64,000 nucleotides of DNA from Pictodentalium vernedei (taxonomy: Eukaryota > Mollusca > Scaphopoda > Dentaliida > Dentaliidae): contig CM062290.1 in the NCBI GenBank assembly GCA_031216915.1, positions 163,348,453 to 163,412,452 of the forward strand, given 5' to 3'. How positions within the stretch are numbered: position 1 is the first letter of the stretch; the number at the start of each line of letters is the position of its first letter. The translations under genes were made by a program, and so were the position numbers. The notes beneath the pieces were generated by a model that did not search any database, was not told the origin of the DNA, and saw only the letters and a program-made list of their open reading frames with translations. Shown here in pieces: positions 1-10,722 of the stretch.

Positions 1-48
1 TTTTCTTGCATCAGAAACTTAGCTTATGACTCATCGTGAGAAGAGGTA

Positions 49-112
49 TGCGAGTTCATTCCAGTGGGGGTTTATAGACTATATTTTTGAGGCAAAAAAT
101 GAAAAAAATAAA
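49..112. repeat. Fragment related to the TTAA MITE family
   Basis: The stretch TTTTTGAGGCAAAAAATG, followed by an A-rich run and preceded by GAGTTCATTCCAGTGGGGG, resembles one inner arm of the TTAA-bounded MITEs at 27.2 and 36.2 kb, whose arms read GTTTTTGAGACAAAAAATG after GAGCTCGTTCCAATGAGGGG. Neither end of the element is present. This is a weak call based on an arm of about 60 bases. Confidence 0.35.
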
Positions 113-427
113 TAGTCTCCCCCACACACATTACTTTCATTTTTCTTTCGCATTGCTTGCAAATACATCAAGTAATTGGCAACAGTGAGTCCTAATTAAA
201 AATACACAATCATTGTATACAGCATATTTTAAATGGTTTAAAATACCGCTAAAAATACAGCCGAAAGACAGGCAGTCAGTTACACTACGTCTCCTCTAAA
301 ATGCTGCATAAAATACCATCTTAATTTATTAATGGCATTATCGACCTTTTTTATTCTGTCTTGGAGCAAACCCGTGATATGCTCATTACACGAGGAGGAT
401 GCTAAGTTATCTTGAAAAATTACTTAT

Positions 428-740
428 TTACTTATCCCCTTCGCTTCCTCTGGAGCATAAGTTCTCGGCAAGATGCCTCCATCCAACATTGTCTTTTGTC
501 TTTGCCTCTGCCTCGTTCCAGATGGTTCCCATCTCTCTGAGTTCTGACTCCGCTGTTCTGCGCCAGGTGTTTTTTGGTCTGCCTCTTTGCCTCTTTCGTT
601 GTGGGGTCCATCTCAGAGCAACCTTTGCAATGTTTGATGTTGGCATCCTTAGCACATGACCTAACCATTTCACCCGTCTCTGCTTGATTTCTTCCACGAT
701 ACAGGTGGTTTGGCTGAGCCCAAGGAGGTCTTTGTTGGAA
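428..740 (-). pseudogene. 3' tail of a LINE ORF2 (non-LTR reverse transcriptase C-terminus)
   Basis: Read on the minus strand, about 100 codons are open: NKDLLGLSQTTCIVEEI, then KQRRVKWLGHVLRMP, ALRWTPQRKRQRGRPKNTWR, and a W-rich end (WRHLAENLCSRG) before the stop at 428-430. The order WxGHVxRM, then GxRKRGRPxxTWRR, then a short helix ending in WR is the C-terminal signature of many invertebrate endonuclease-reverse transcriptase LINEs (RTE- and CR1-like groups). The reverse transcriptase core and endonuclease are absent, so this is a 5'-truncated copy, as is usual for LINEs. The retained frame has no stop, which suggests a fairly young fragment. I cannot name the clade from this tail alone. 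Confidence 0.85.
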
Positions 741-2290
741 ATCTTGAAGAATAGACTCCTTTATTTCTTTAGCGATCAGCCGTAATGCTTGCAAGTTGAG
801 GATATTAATTAGTGCACCCAAAGACCGATACTTCTAAAGCAAGGCAGCTTTCGACAACGACAATGCGATTTTGAAAAAGCTTTCGTTCTGAAAAAGGTTT
901 GCTCCAATGTACATCATTACTTATCTTTAGACTTTTGTGAAATTGCTTAATAAATACGGCCTATAGACTGTGGTAAATAAAGACTGACCCACTGATCTTT
1001 CAGCAAGCTCAAATGAGATTTTGTTGAGATTACGCTGACTGTAAATTCAAAAATGCAAAAAAAAAAAAATTTTAAAATCGCGACTTATTACAACACCGCA
1101 ATACTTGCTAGTTTCACATCTCGCCCAGTGTCCAAAGTCTTGAAGTTCACAAGGACTTTACCATATGTTGGGTGACTAACGTCAACCGTAGAAATTAAGC
1201 TTTTTGTGCGCGCGTGTGCTGAAAACTGAAAATTATCTCATAAAAATTTAACCGCATTTATCGCATCCTGTAATTGGACTTGATTCGAACTTTAAAATGC
1301 TACTAAATTCTCAGAGAAACTGTGAAACTGCGGATGTGTAAGTGATGACTTGTCGCATGCTAATGCAGAGATTGTGACACACGTCATGCAACGCAAATTG
1401 AAACAATATTCCTTTGGGGTTTGACATTTTCTAATCTTCAATTCAAATGGAATAATACTTTTTTATGCAGGAGTTTTGTTGTCAAAACAATTTTTTCGCT
1501 GGATTATCTGCGTATTTGTCCGTAGGGAACCCTGAGAGGAGAAATGAAACTGAAACCCATCCGGCACATGTAGTGTGTGAAGCAGAAAGAACATATTTTC
1601 GTTTAGGGAAGTAATTATTGAGATAACACATCTGTTGATTTATCTAATACCGTTCGCAATCCGTGTACTGTTGAATACACTGATACAGTGTCGATTTTTG
1701 CAAACATTTCGTGTAAATGAACACGAACTCTTGATGCATATAGCACCAAAAATGTGCTTTGCCGTATTGACAATACAATACCGACCATTGACATTAAGTC
1801 TTGAGAAGTTTTTCTGTGAAATGAGAGCTTCCCAGACATTAAGCCCTACGAGTAGTGTCGCTAGTGATAGACAAATGACTTCGACATGTTCATGCGATTG
1901 TCCTTCATATTTCGACTGGTGTAGCAGATTTATTTTCGTGTGAATATTTGTTGCAACATGAACAATTGTGTTGGTCGGAGTGATCGAACCCTTTGTTTGG
2001 TAGTTCTGCGCTGAATGACAGCATGTCTTTCACATTCTCTCAATACAAGAGAACAGTTCATGCCAACTGTTATCTTCGAAAATAAAACAACTGCTTAGAC
2101 AAAAGATTCGTCCTCTAATATAAGATGCAACCCATCTGGCTACATCGCCATAATTTGTGACATGCTTGAACACTGTACAAATACGGTAAAATTACCGGCA
2201 ACCAATTGCAGACATTGCCCCCTAACCCTTCGCACACAGATGTAAACATTCCGAAATTTCAAGCAGAAAATTTTTCCCATAAGAGAACTA
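741..2290. other. Non-coding, nothing recognised
   Basis: There is no ORF with recognisable protein character, no clear repeat boundary and no RNA gene. There is a short A run near 1058-1070. The opposed ORFs around 1615-1943 are short and show no domain. Confidence 0.5.
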
Positions 2291-2292
2291 AG

Positions 2293-2400
2293 AATTTAAC
2301 CAATTCAGTCTTCTGTGACAGTGCTAAATGACCTCTGCTAAACAGCACTGTATTGGTTAAATACCTAGCTGCCCTAAGGGGAAGATCTGCAGGTTGAAAT
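2293..2400. repeat. Short foldback repeat, related to 15.5 kb
   Basis: TTTAACCAATTCAGT near 2295 is mirrored by ACTGTATTGGTTAAAT near 2350, with CAGTGCT/AGCACTG-type pairing inside. The adjoining CTGCAGGTTGAAATTT recurs inverted at about 15510-15530, next to TTTAACCAATTAC at about 15558 and AATTGGTTTAA at about 15616. It is probably an old dispersed foldback element; I saw no target duplications. Confidence 0.4.
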
Positions 2401-2887
2401 TTCAGTGTTTCAACATCAGTGTGCAGAAGCTTAAATATTAAGGTAACGAGTGTTGCTGTTTACCTTTGTATCATGGGAAATGCTTTTGCAACTTTGCAGA
2501 TTTCGAAAATTGCTTTGTTTTAGAAGAGTCACTTGTTGAGGGAGATTAATGAATATCTTTAATCTTTTCGGTTGAATGTGTAAGATATTAATTATCTACT
2601 CTTCATGGCAACTGTTCAGCCTTTTGTAGTAACAAAAACAAACCAAATATCATTTCTTTGGTTTTACGCCAGTATCGAACAAACAAATGTCGGCATTAAC
2701 AATAGTTCAATACGAAAGTTTTACCATAACATTTTACAGCTGGTTGCCTGAATTTTTACTGCAATTTTAAGGGTTAGATTTTATAGGGAATATCCATCTG
2801 TATTTTCAATCGTTTGCGAAAGCTCTTTAAATCCCGCAAATAATTTAGAAATGGCTGTGATTAAAGGGTGCTTCTGGACTTCTTGTC

Positions 2888-3392
2888 AGTAGATCACCGA
2901 TGCAGAGTAGGGATGGGACACACTCCTGTTAGAATCAACAGTTTGAATATACTTGCACCAAGTTAGCCCAGGCAGCGTTGGACGACGTTTGAGAGCAAAC
3001 TTTGTGTGTAGAATATCCAGTGAAGCGTCTTCATTTGTATGAGGTTCGATTACATGTTGCGTAGACAACTCATCAGTAGATCGCAACCCAGTATAGGGAT
3101 GTAACGCACACCTTTCAGGTTCACCAGGTTGTATAAAGCTTCACCTAGGCAGCTTTGGAAGGGTTTGGGAAACTTTTATGTGTGGAATGTTCAATGAAAC
3201 ATCTTCACTTATATAAAATCAGATTAAAACCGGTTTGTTGCGGATTATCAGTAGACCAACAACCTGGAGTAGAGATGGGATGCACTTCTTTCTACCTGAG
3301 TCATTAGTTTGAATGTAGCTTTATGTGGCGTTTGACAAACCTTTGTATACGGAATCTTCAGTGATATGAGATTCGATGATTTTACACCAAAG
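2888..3392. repeat. Diverged tandem array of ~180 bp units (three units)
   Basis: Units start at 2888, 3075 and 3250, each with AGTAGAYC followed by an AGTAKRGATGGGA-like motif. Shared marks in order are the AGGCAGC(G/T)TTGGA motif (units 1 and 2), TTTGTGTGTAGAAT or its variants, CAGTGA(A)-like, and GAGRTTCGATTA/GATGATT. The units differ at many positions, so the array is old. Unit 3 loses similarity after about 3390. I saw no coding potential. Confidence 0.7.
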
Positions 3393-4420
3393 TTGTTTTC
3401 ATTCCAAGCGTGTTATTCTACTTTGTGTGCTTATTCAGAGCACAATGGCTTATTCACATGGAAACGCACCATCTCATCCATATACTTTCTGATAAATATA
3501 AAAAGTGGCATAGTCCTAATCGAGAATAAAATGGTTACAAATCTCGAGTTATAAACTGATATCAGTCAAATAGGCATTGCATAGATTGTTGTCAATGAAG
3601 AATGCAGACAGCGATGAATAGAACATTTTCACTTCAGTAAATTAAAGCGTCTCGCCACTGTTTTGTCTGTCGCTTTCGGGGTTATGCCATGTTAAGATTA
3701 AATCATCCTAAACATTAAAAAGCTTTTTCGCGTCTGCGGTGTCTGTATTACTTACACTTGCATAAACCAGCATGAAATGCTACTCAGCATAATACATCAA
3801 ACTGAAGGAAATCGTTTGGTTTACGAGGCGGACAGGAGCACCGGGAGATCAAGTGATGATCAGGTCCATCGAGCAGATATTATAATCGGGTTCGAAATGT
3901 TTCTGAAGCCAATCAGGCTCAATAGAGACATTTTAAAATTGTAACACACACCGACGCCACCCCATGTTATATAAGATCATCAGATGAAGTTTAGAGAAAG
4001 TGACATTTGTGTTCATTGGATAGTGACAAGTGGATACATATGTCAGCCTAACTTATCCTTCGCTCCCTCTTCTACACAGTAAGTCATTTTGATGTTTGAT
4101 TCGCCAGAGGAAGCTATTCTAGTAGTTGACACCCAAGCGCGTGTATCTTCAATTTTAAACTGGTTGGTTCACATTGAAGGCCGCTTGGATACCTAAAGTC
4201 GGCCAGTCGATGTTTTAGTTTTTTAATGAGCTTTAAGTACCAGTCCGCCTCGGTTTACACTTCGAAAAATAAAAGCAAATTCTCTCTCCTAGCATCAGAA
4301 TCGTCCATAGGTAACACGGGCAGCGCCTTAGTGACTCTCCTCACGCGATATTGCACGTTTTGTAGTTCGTTTCTCTTTTAACACATGTACAAACTTTAAA
4401 CTATGAATCTATCCGCACCA
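3393..4420. other. Non-coding, nothing recognised
   Basis: There is no recognisable gene, RNA or clear repeat. The small ORF at 3366-3554 overlaps the end of the tandem array and has no protein family signature. Confidence 0.45.
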
Positions 4421-4422
4421 TC

Positions 4423-4533
4423 ATCAGTTGGCTTAAAATCAACCCAAATTAACCGGGTTGAGTGAATATGAAAACATTTGGGTTCATATTCACGCAACCT
4501 GTTGATTTGGGTTAATTTGTAACACAACTGATT
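4423..4533. repeat. Foldback element, arms about 50 bp
   Basis: ATCAGTTGGCTTAAAATC, then AACCCAAATTAACC and GAGTGAATATGAA on the left are mirrored by TTCATATTCAC, then GATTTGGGTTAATTTG and CAACTGAT on the right, around a loop near AACATTTGGG. It is likely a small foldback MITE. The arms differ by several substitutions and small gaps; no target duplication is clear. Confidence 0.6.
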
Positions 4534-4649
4534 TTAGAGTGTAGATATACTTGTTAATACCGTGTCGTTACGTAATCTATCCGCACCCAAAGTCGTACCC
4601 ACTCATGCTTTCAAGCCAAAAGTCAAAATCTGTAAGAAAAGTGATGACG

Positions 4650-4740
4650 TAATGGCCTGGAACCAGTCCAGACTTTACATAGTCCATCGTCTATGTTTGG
4701 ATTCACACGCCAGGAATATTTTAGTTGGTCGCAAAGCGTC
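4650..4740. repeat. Dispersed repeat related to 27.2-27.56 kb
   Basis: GCCTGGAACCAGTCCAGAC followed by GTTTGGATTCACACGCCAGG and AATATTTTAGTTGGTCG matches the sequence flanking the MITE at 27227-27478 (GCCTGGAACCAGCCAGCCCC before it, GTTTAGATTCACTCGTCTGG and AATATTTCAGTTGACTGG after it). This copy has no MITE and so acts as an empty-site relative. Confidence 0.6.
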
Positions 4741-4809
4741 GAAGTCCTTACATAATTAGACTGATGGGCCGATAGCTTGGTACGCACTATTTTAGAAGTG
4801 AGGAGCACT

Positions 4810-5887
4810 TTTTAAACTGACGATGAAACGTCACAAAGTCCACATTTAGGTCAAATCGTGACTGTTTTGGATGGTCTAAGGATACATACGCAGCAGGCGC
4901 CATTTATTTTACCAGCGTTGTTTCTTTCACGTGATACGTTCCATTCATTGACGAAACGTAAACTTGAAAGATTGAAACAGATTCGAACAAACAAAATAGG
5001 AGGTTGCGACCAATGTTTTCTCTACTTTGTTTTACAATATGTTATTATTTAATATTAAGTTACTTTTGATGAGGCTGGTGGGGTTTGGAGATGTGCTAAA
5101 TTGTAGGTTAATTGAAAGGAAATTCCAGTTTTCTCTCTTTATGGTGGCGCTGACATAGCCTTTTAAAGCTGTCACTGAGAGCCATCTAAAGTGGGCGACA
5201 TAAGTCTAAATCATTGACTATGTAAATCTATCTTGGCGTGGCGTTCACGATATGGCCAGCGATGAAAATGATCTTAAACATCATTACGTGAATCAATAAA
5301 TCATTCAGTAAGATCTGCATGAGCCAATGGGTGGTAGAACCGGGGTGGGTCAGGAGACACTTTTGTCAATAGACATTCTAGACAGTCAAACAATAAATTT
5401 ACACCTGTGCTATTTTACAAATGTGTGAATACACGGACATTGTCGTGATGAATTATCTGCAGTTTAATTGCATCATTAGATACGCCCACAATTTTTATGA
5501 CTCAAGGGCGGGAGTAAAGCCAAAACATTCATACGGCTGGAAATAAGCAATCACCCAGTACTGAGAAACTCTTCTGCACTAGGTCATACACCAGGAAACT
5601 GGATACCATTGAAGAACATTAAATCTTAAAGGCTACACTTGGACATCTGAATCAGTTTATTTTTGGAATTCGAGCGTTAAAATAAGCTAAAACAATCCCA
5701 GAGACATGTGCAAATTATGAGCCATTGATGACTATTTGGACCGAATGGACTACGGATGTTCAGCACCAATTTGGTGAACCATTTCAAACACGTGTCTCTG
5801 AATGTAATTGCTGTGCCTGATATTATCAGTTGCTTACGTCCCCACAGTAACCTCGCAACATGAAGCAGTGTTAGTTTACTGCGGTAT
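4810..5887. other. Non-coding, nothing recognised
   Basis: No gene or clear repeat was seen between the 4.7 kb repeat and family B copy 1. The ORFs here (4858-5052 plus, 5677-5895 minus) have no recognisable domain. Confidence 0.4.
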
Positions 5888-5888
5888 A

Positions 5889-6394
5889 CATTCACAGAAC
5901 GACACGCGTGTGTGAATGGGTTAATCGATATGACAGGAGTGCCAGTCCGAATGGATAGAACGAGAGGCCACAGGAAGGATAAAACGAGAGGCCGCCTCGC
6001 GTGTCGTTCTGTGTTTATTACACGCCTTCACGTCAATAAAACCAATTATTAGAAGGACACTCGGCAATTCATTTGAAAACTATCAACAAAAAGAATACAT
6101 ATTATCGCCAACAAAATTTGCGAGGGGAACCCGTGTGTCTATTTCGTCCCCTATGATCCAATGTGTTATATGCGCCTACTGGCACATAGAACACATTGAA
6201 ACTCAGGGGACGATTTTCAGCTATCGTTAGCGATTCAAACTGTAATTGCGTTGCACGATTTGTAGAAAATTCCAGTGAAATTTCGCTTCTATTTAAAAAT
6301 AGTCCGTCAACGATTTCCGTTCAACAGATTTTCATTTTCCGCATGGTTTGGTGTTGCTGTAGATGGGGCTATCATAGAACAGGCGTGTAATAAA
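5889..6394 (+). mobile_element. Family B hairpin-capped MITE, copy 1
   Basis: This is a non-autonomous DNA element of about 500 bp. It opens with a foldback: CACAGAACGACACGCGTGTG (about 5893) pairs with GCGTGTCGTTCTGTG (about 5999-6013). A TIR follows, TTTATTACACGCC, matched at the right end by GGCGTGTAATAAA (6382-6394). The body includes a shared segment (TTCCAGTGAAATTTCGCTTC, TATTTAAAAATAGTCCGTC) seen in all four copies. A 68 bp palindrome is inserted at 6145-6212. The family name is mine. Compared with copy 2 the foldback carries extra sequence with a short duplicated GATARAACGAGAGGCC motif (about 5952-5990). Confidence 0.75.
6145..6212. mobile_element. 68 bp palindromic micro-element, copy P1
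   Basis: It starts CGTCCCCTATGATCCAATGT and ends CATTGAAACTCAGGGGACG, with GCC-TACT-GGC at the centre and arms of 32 bases. It is flanked on both sides by ATTT (6141-6144 and 6213-6216), a perfect 4 bp target duplication. It lies inside family B copy 1 at a position that is empty in copies 2, 3 and 4. Confidence 0.85.
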
Positions 6395-6678
6395 AGTCCT
6401 GTATGTTATAGACTGGAAGTTCTTTTAGTAAGCAGCATAGGCATAAACAATTGGCCAAACTTGACCCCATGTTTGTGTTGTGGGCGTTAAATAGATGCTG
6501 ATGATGCTGGAAGTGACCTTAAGCATCAACAGATGAATAAAACACCTCTTTTTCTTGTAAACAGGGTAATCGCAAATTTAATATTCGTACGGCCTTTATC
6601 CATTTCAAGCCGGTAGGCATAAGTCTCTGCATGAGGGAAAATTTATCATTCGATGATATAAACCGACAAAGGAAACAA

Positions 6679-7128
<450 letters not shown>

Positions 7129-7244
7129 AATGCTGTAATTAATTATCAATAGCAGGATACCATTCAAAACTCAGGGCTCAAAGAATCATTCACTATGGAT
7201 TCTGCAAAAATACTCTCTTGTCCACTTTTCCATCTGCCAATACT

Positions 7245-7416
7245 GAGGCAGAACACAACGAGGGTGGAGTACAGGGGAAAGGAATCAACGACTCAAGTTG
7301 GAATTTTTCAAGTATATTTAACAAACGCTGTAGGAAAAACTCCAGTTAGGGTCGGTGATTCCTGTCTTCTGTACTCTTGCTGAGTTCTGTATTTATACCA
7401 CGATTCAGCTTGAATT
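7245..7416. repeat. Foldback repeat, possibly related to 20.3-20.7 and 47.2-47.5 kb
   Basis: GTGGAGTACAGGGGAAAGGA with ATCAACGACTCAAGTTGGAA is mirrored by CTCCAGTTAGGGTCGGTGAT with TCCTGTCTTCTGTACTC. The right end TTCTGTATTTATACCACGAT recurs at about 20418-20440, and inverted as ATCGTGGTATAAAGAAC near 47476. Pieces like GTACGGAG...GAATCA recur in the same places. This suggests a dispersed foldback family, but the boundaries are not resolved. Confidence 0.5.
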
Positions 7417-8560
7417 AAATGGACAATCTTTCCCTAAATTGAAAAATATCGGCTCTCCGATTTTGCTTGTATGCGAAAGAGCATGAAGAAAACATTGTGT
7501 GCAAAGTGTTATACGCCGCAAGCAACGCGAAATTACTTGAATCTGTAACTAAAAAACGTGCATGCAAACGAATATTCAGATGACACGACATTAAAGAAGT
7601 TCTGAATACATACTGTTTCTAATTTTAACTTCGCTGCTGTGTAAATGAATGACGAACAGCAACTATGCATTATTTTAGTAATAATTGAGCATTATTAGAT
7701 AAAAATGTTGTATGATTTGAAATAAAACGCACTTATGGGCAGCTTAAACAGAGAGGGGGTCGAGCATATCCAGCGGAGCACATTACGGGTCCTGTGTAAG
7801 AAACCTCCTGTAACCAGGAATGCAAGACTGAGCACAATGAAATGATAAATAATCGGTTTACGCTTGGTAAGTTCAGCCTCACATCATCCGGACGAACAAA
7901 TAAATTGACCATGTCACCTGCCGGGCTCCAGTATATGAACAGAAGTAACGTGGTAATTTATTTTTTAATCCGTTCGCACGGATTAGTAATCCGAATCCGT
8001 TCGCACGGATTAGTAAACCGTGCGCACTGAACATTTTGTTAAAATCCGACATCAAATACCTGAGATACGACGTGAAATACGACAGGTGTAACCCCTACCA
8101 TCCGGTGAGAGCCCTACCACAAAACTATATAACGCAACACTATAATAATACCACACACGGCAAAAGGAACCACTGAGGACAAGTTTTCTCCAGTTTCATC
8201 TAAATGGTCGGGAAATTGTTAACGCAAGGACGTTATTGAAGATCGAAAGTCGTTGAACGTCAAAATCTAATTTCACTGCATAAAATTGGAATCAAGGGAA
8301 ATGTTGGAACTCATAATCCACAATAACAACTTAAAAACATTTTGAAAATCAAACGTCGCGTACCGGACATATAATGTAACCAGCGTCAGAGGATCCTGCT
8401 CTCATTCTGTTGACGTCCTTGTCCCACAAAGCCAACGATACTGCTACACTATTTCACACACAGCTGAATCAATATTTCAAATCTACATTCCTTCCATTCA
8501 TCTGCCCATTAACATGACAGACTAAACGGTATGACACCAAATGCTACAGAAATGCACAAA
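7417..8560. other. Non-coding; short direct repeat at 7970-8030
   Basis: The only structure seen is AATCCGTTCGCACGGATTAG, itself a palindrome core, repeated in tandem at about 7968 and 7994 and followed by a related ACCGTGCGCAC. The rest shows no gene or repeat I recognise. Confidence 0.5.
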
Positions 8561-8589
8561 GGGGGGGGGGGGGGGGAGGGGGGGGGGGG
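8561..8589 (+). repeat. G run of 29 bases with one A
   Basis: Sixteen G, one A, then twelve G. It could form a G-quadruplex. It may be length-variable and is prone to assembly error. Similar but shorter C runs lie at about 12742-12758, 24182-24196, 29620-29634 and 59880-59895. Confidence 0.95.
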
Positions 8590-8799
8590 CTATTTCACGT
8601 TCTTAATCTTAATTTGAAGTAGTGGTTGGCAAACAATTGCCATTCATTTCAAGAAGGACAAACAAGGGTTTTGTTACATAAAATGAAGAAGAAAAACATT
8701 TTCATCTTGGAAGGGGTCCACTCGGTCATGGCCGTGCTTCGTTAAATGGCTGCTGGCAATTCACTTTGTGATTTCAAAATCATCTAGTCCGTTACTGTG

Positions 8800-9507
8800 T
8801 CGTAATATCTTACACAACAAGACAAAAGCATTTCATGAAAATATATTTTAAATTTCGTATTTTAGTTGAAACACTAATTAAAATTGTGTCAAGTTATTTG
8901 GTGCTTCAACACACTGACATCAATGCACTAATGTAAGGGGAGTATCCTGTTATGATTATTACGTAAAAACAGTTTCATATCACAGACACAGCAACAATTA
9001 AAAGACAAAACATTGGGTATTTTGTGGTAACAAGTAATTCCACACAATTTTGTTTACAAGTGCACAGCCACTTAACAATTTAGGAGTGTATTTAATTTGT
9101 TAGCGGAGTGTGCATTTGAAAATTAACTTTTCCATAGGTCCGTCAGTTCAAAAGGAAGCAGAGTAAGCAAACTGTTTGTTACAACTTGAATATTCATTTA
9201 CAAAATCATTGACATTTAATTTCCGGTGTCATGCTCTAAAAACATTTTGTAAATATACATTCAACTGGTTAGAAACAGTTTGCAAAAAACTGGTACCCTT
9301 TTGAACTGAATGACCTATGCATGAGAACCGCTTATTATTAATGGCCGTTGTTATTGCGCAAGTGATGTGAAAAAATGTTACAAAGCAAAACAAAAACATT
9401 TAATGAAAAGATATTCTAATGTGCGTCTTTGAAATATATTGAAACAACATTGAAGTGTGGGCCAAGTAGCTTGGTGGTTTAAAACACTAACATAAATACA
9501 TTACCGT
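8800..9507. repeat. Two diverged copies of a ~140 bp sequence
   Basis: The sequence around 8805-8935 (TTACACAACAAGACAAAAGC, ATTTCATGAAAATATATT, CACTGACATCAATGCACTAA) is paralleled at 9375-9500 (TTACAAAGCAAAACAAAAAC, ATTTAATGAAAAGATATT, CACTAACATAAATACATTA). The spacing is about 560 bases. It is either an old tandem duplication or two copies of an unknown repeat. No coding potential. Confidence 0.5.
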
Positions 9508-9865
9508 ACCCATCTTATCTTGTTTTGAACCATCTGTGTAAAAAGTTTTCTTTTGTCGCTGTTTCGGTATCAAACGACCCGTTTCCCGCCATTCTGAGAT
9601 TATAAATATCCAACACAGATGTCTCAGAAAAAACCTCACTCAGTCTGGTTGGCGATTGCTGAAATGACAGTGACAAAAATGAATTCGTATTTGCTTTGAC
9701 AGATAATGATCTATAACTATTGTATTTCTGAACCGATTGTATTGAGAAAGGTATCATTTTAAACTGCAGATTATTAGCGAAGATATTCTAATAAATTGGT
9801 GATTGGACTAACATGGCCAGGGGTGAGTGACACGTTATTCCTAAAATAAATGATTTTTTACCATT

Positions 9866-10285
9866 TTAACGAATGCGAAGCTAGTTTTTTGAATCTGTCA
9901 GTCAAATTTTATTGCATAGATTTTTTTTATCTGGAGAAAACAATCACGGACCGTCTCTTAATTCTAGTCTTGACTCAAATAGCACTGGGTATTGGTGTGG
10001 AATTCAACAGTTTTACGTTCAATTTACTGGCGATGTTGGTTATTCTACAATTTTTAGCCAGTGAAATTTTATCTTTTACGATTTTGTCACGCAGATAGCA
10101 GAATTTGAGCAAAGCTTAGAATCTCTCTGTCAAATTTTACTTCAGAGAAATATCCAACTGTAGGAAATAAACATCGACCTTCTCTTAAATTTGTATTCTT
10201 GACGCGATTAGCATTCAGTCTTTCAATGAAAATATGTCAATGTGATGACGAAGTTGGCTATTCTGCAATTTTTAACACGACGAAT
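9866..10285. repeat. Diverged tandem duplication, units about 230 bp apart
   Basis: Unit 1 (about 9866-10062) and unit 2 (about 10098-10285) share, in order, CTGTCAGTCAAATTTTA / CTCTGTCAAATTTTACT, CGGACCGTCTCTTAATT / CGACCTTCTCTTAAATT, and GTTGGTTATTCTACAATTTT / GTTGGCTATTCTGCAATTTT. The copies are clearly related but old. Confidence 0.6.
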
Positions 10286-10661
10286 GTTACCGAACACACA
10301 AATGCGATTGTGTTCTAGTATATGGACAGAAAATATAACTTGAGTGGATCTGCATGAGTGTCAAACAAGTGAGGATGATATGACAGTTCACATCAGGACA
10401 GAAGTTGAAATAATTTTTTCCTCATACAAAACTGAACAGCCTTTTTATCAAGGCAACTAAAATTTATTAGAAAGCGTTTTACTTTCCCAAAACAAAAGTC
10501 TAACTACATTGATATATAGACCAAAGAAGTTAACACACTATAACCCAATGTTGACATTGCACACCAAAAATTTGCTGTTGAAACTTCCATAAGAACGTTT
10601 AATCTGTAGAAACTCTATAGCGAATCCCATAGGACTTATGGTCTGCAAGTTTTGGTCTATA
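10286..10661. other. Non-coding, nothing recognised
   Basis: No gene, RNA or repeat recognised before family B copy 4. Confidence 0.4.
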
Positions 10662-10722
10662 ATTTATTACACCCCTGTTCTATGAATCCCCATCAACAGC
10701 AATACAAGAACATGCGGGAATA

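Noticed and set aside
2888-3392. CRISPR-like array
   Set aside because: The units are ~180 bp, diverged and without constant short repeats; the DNA is eukaryotic.
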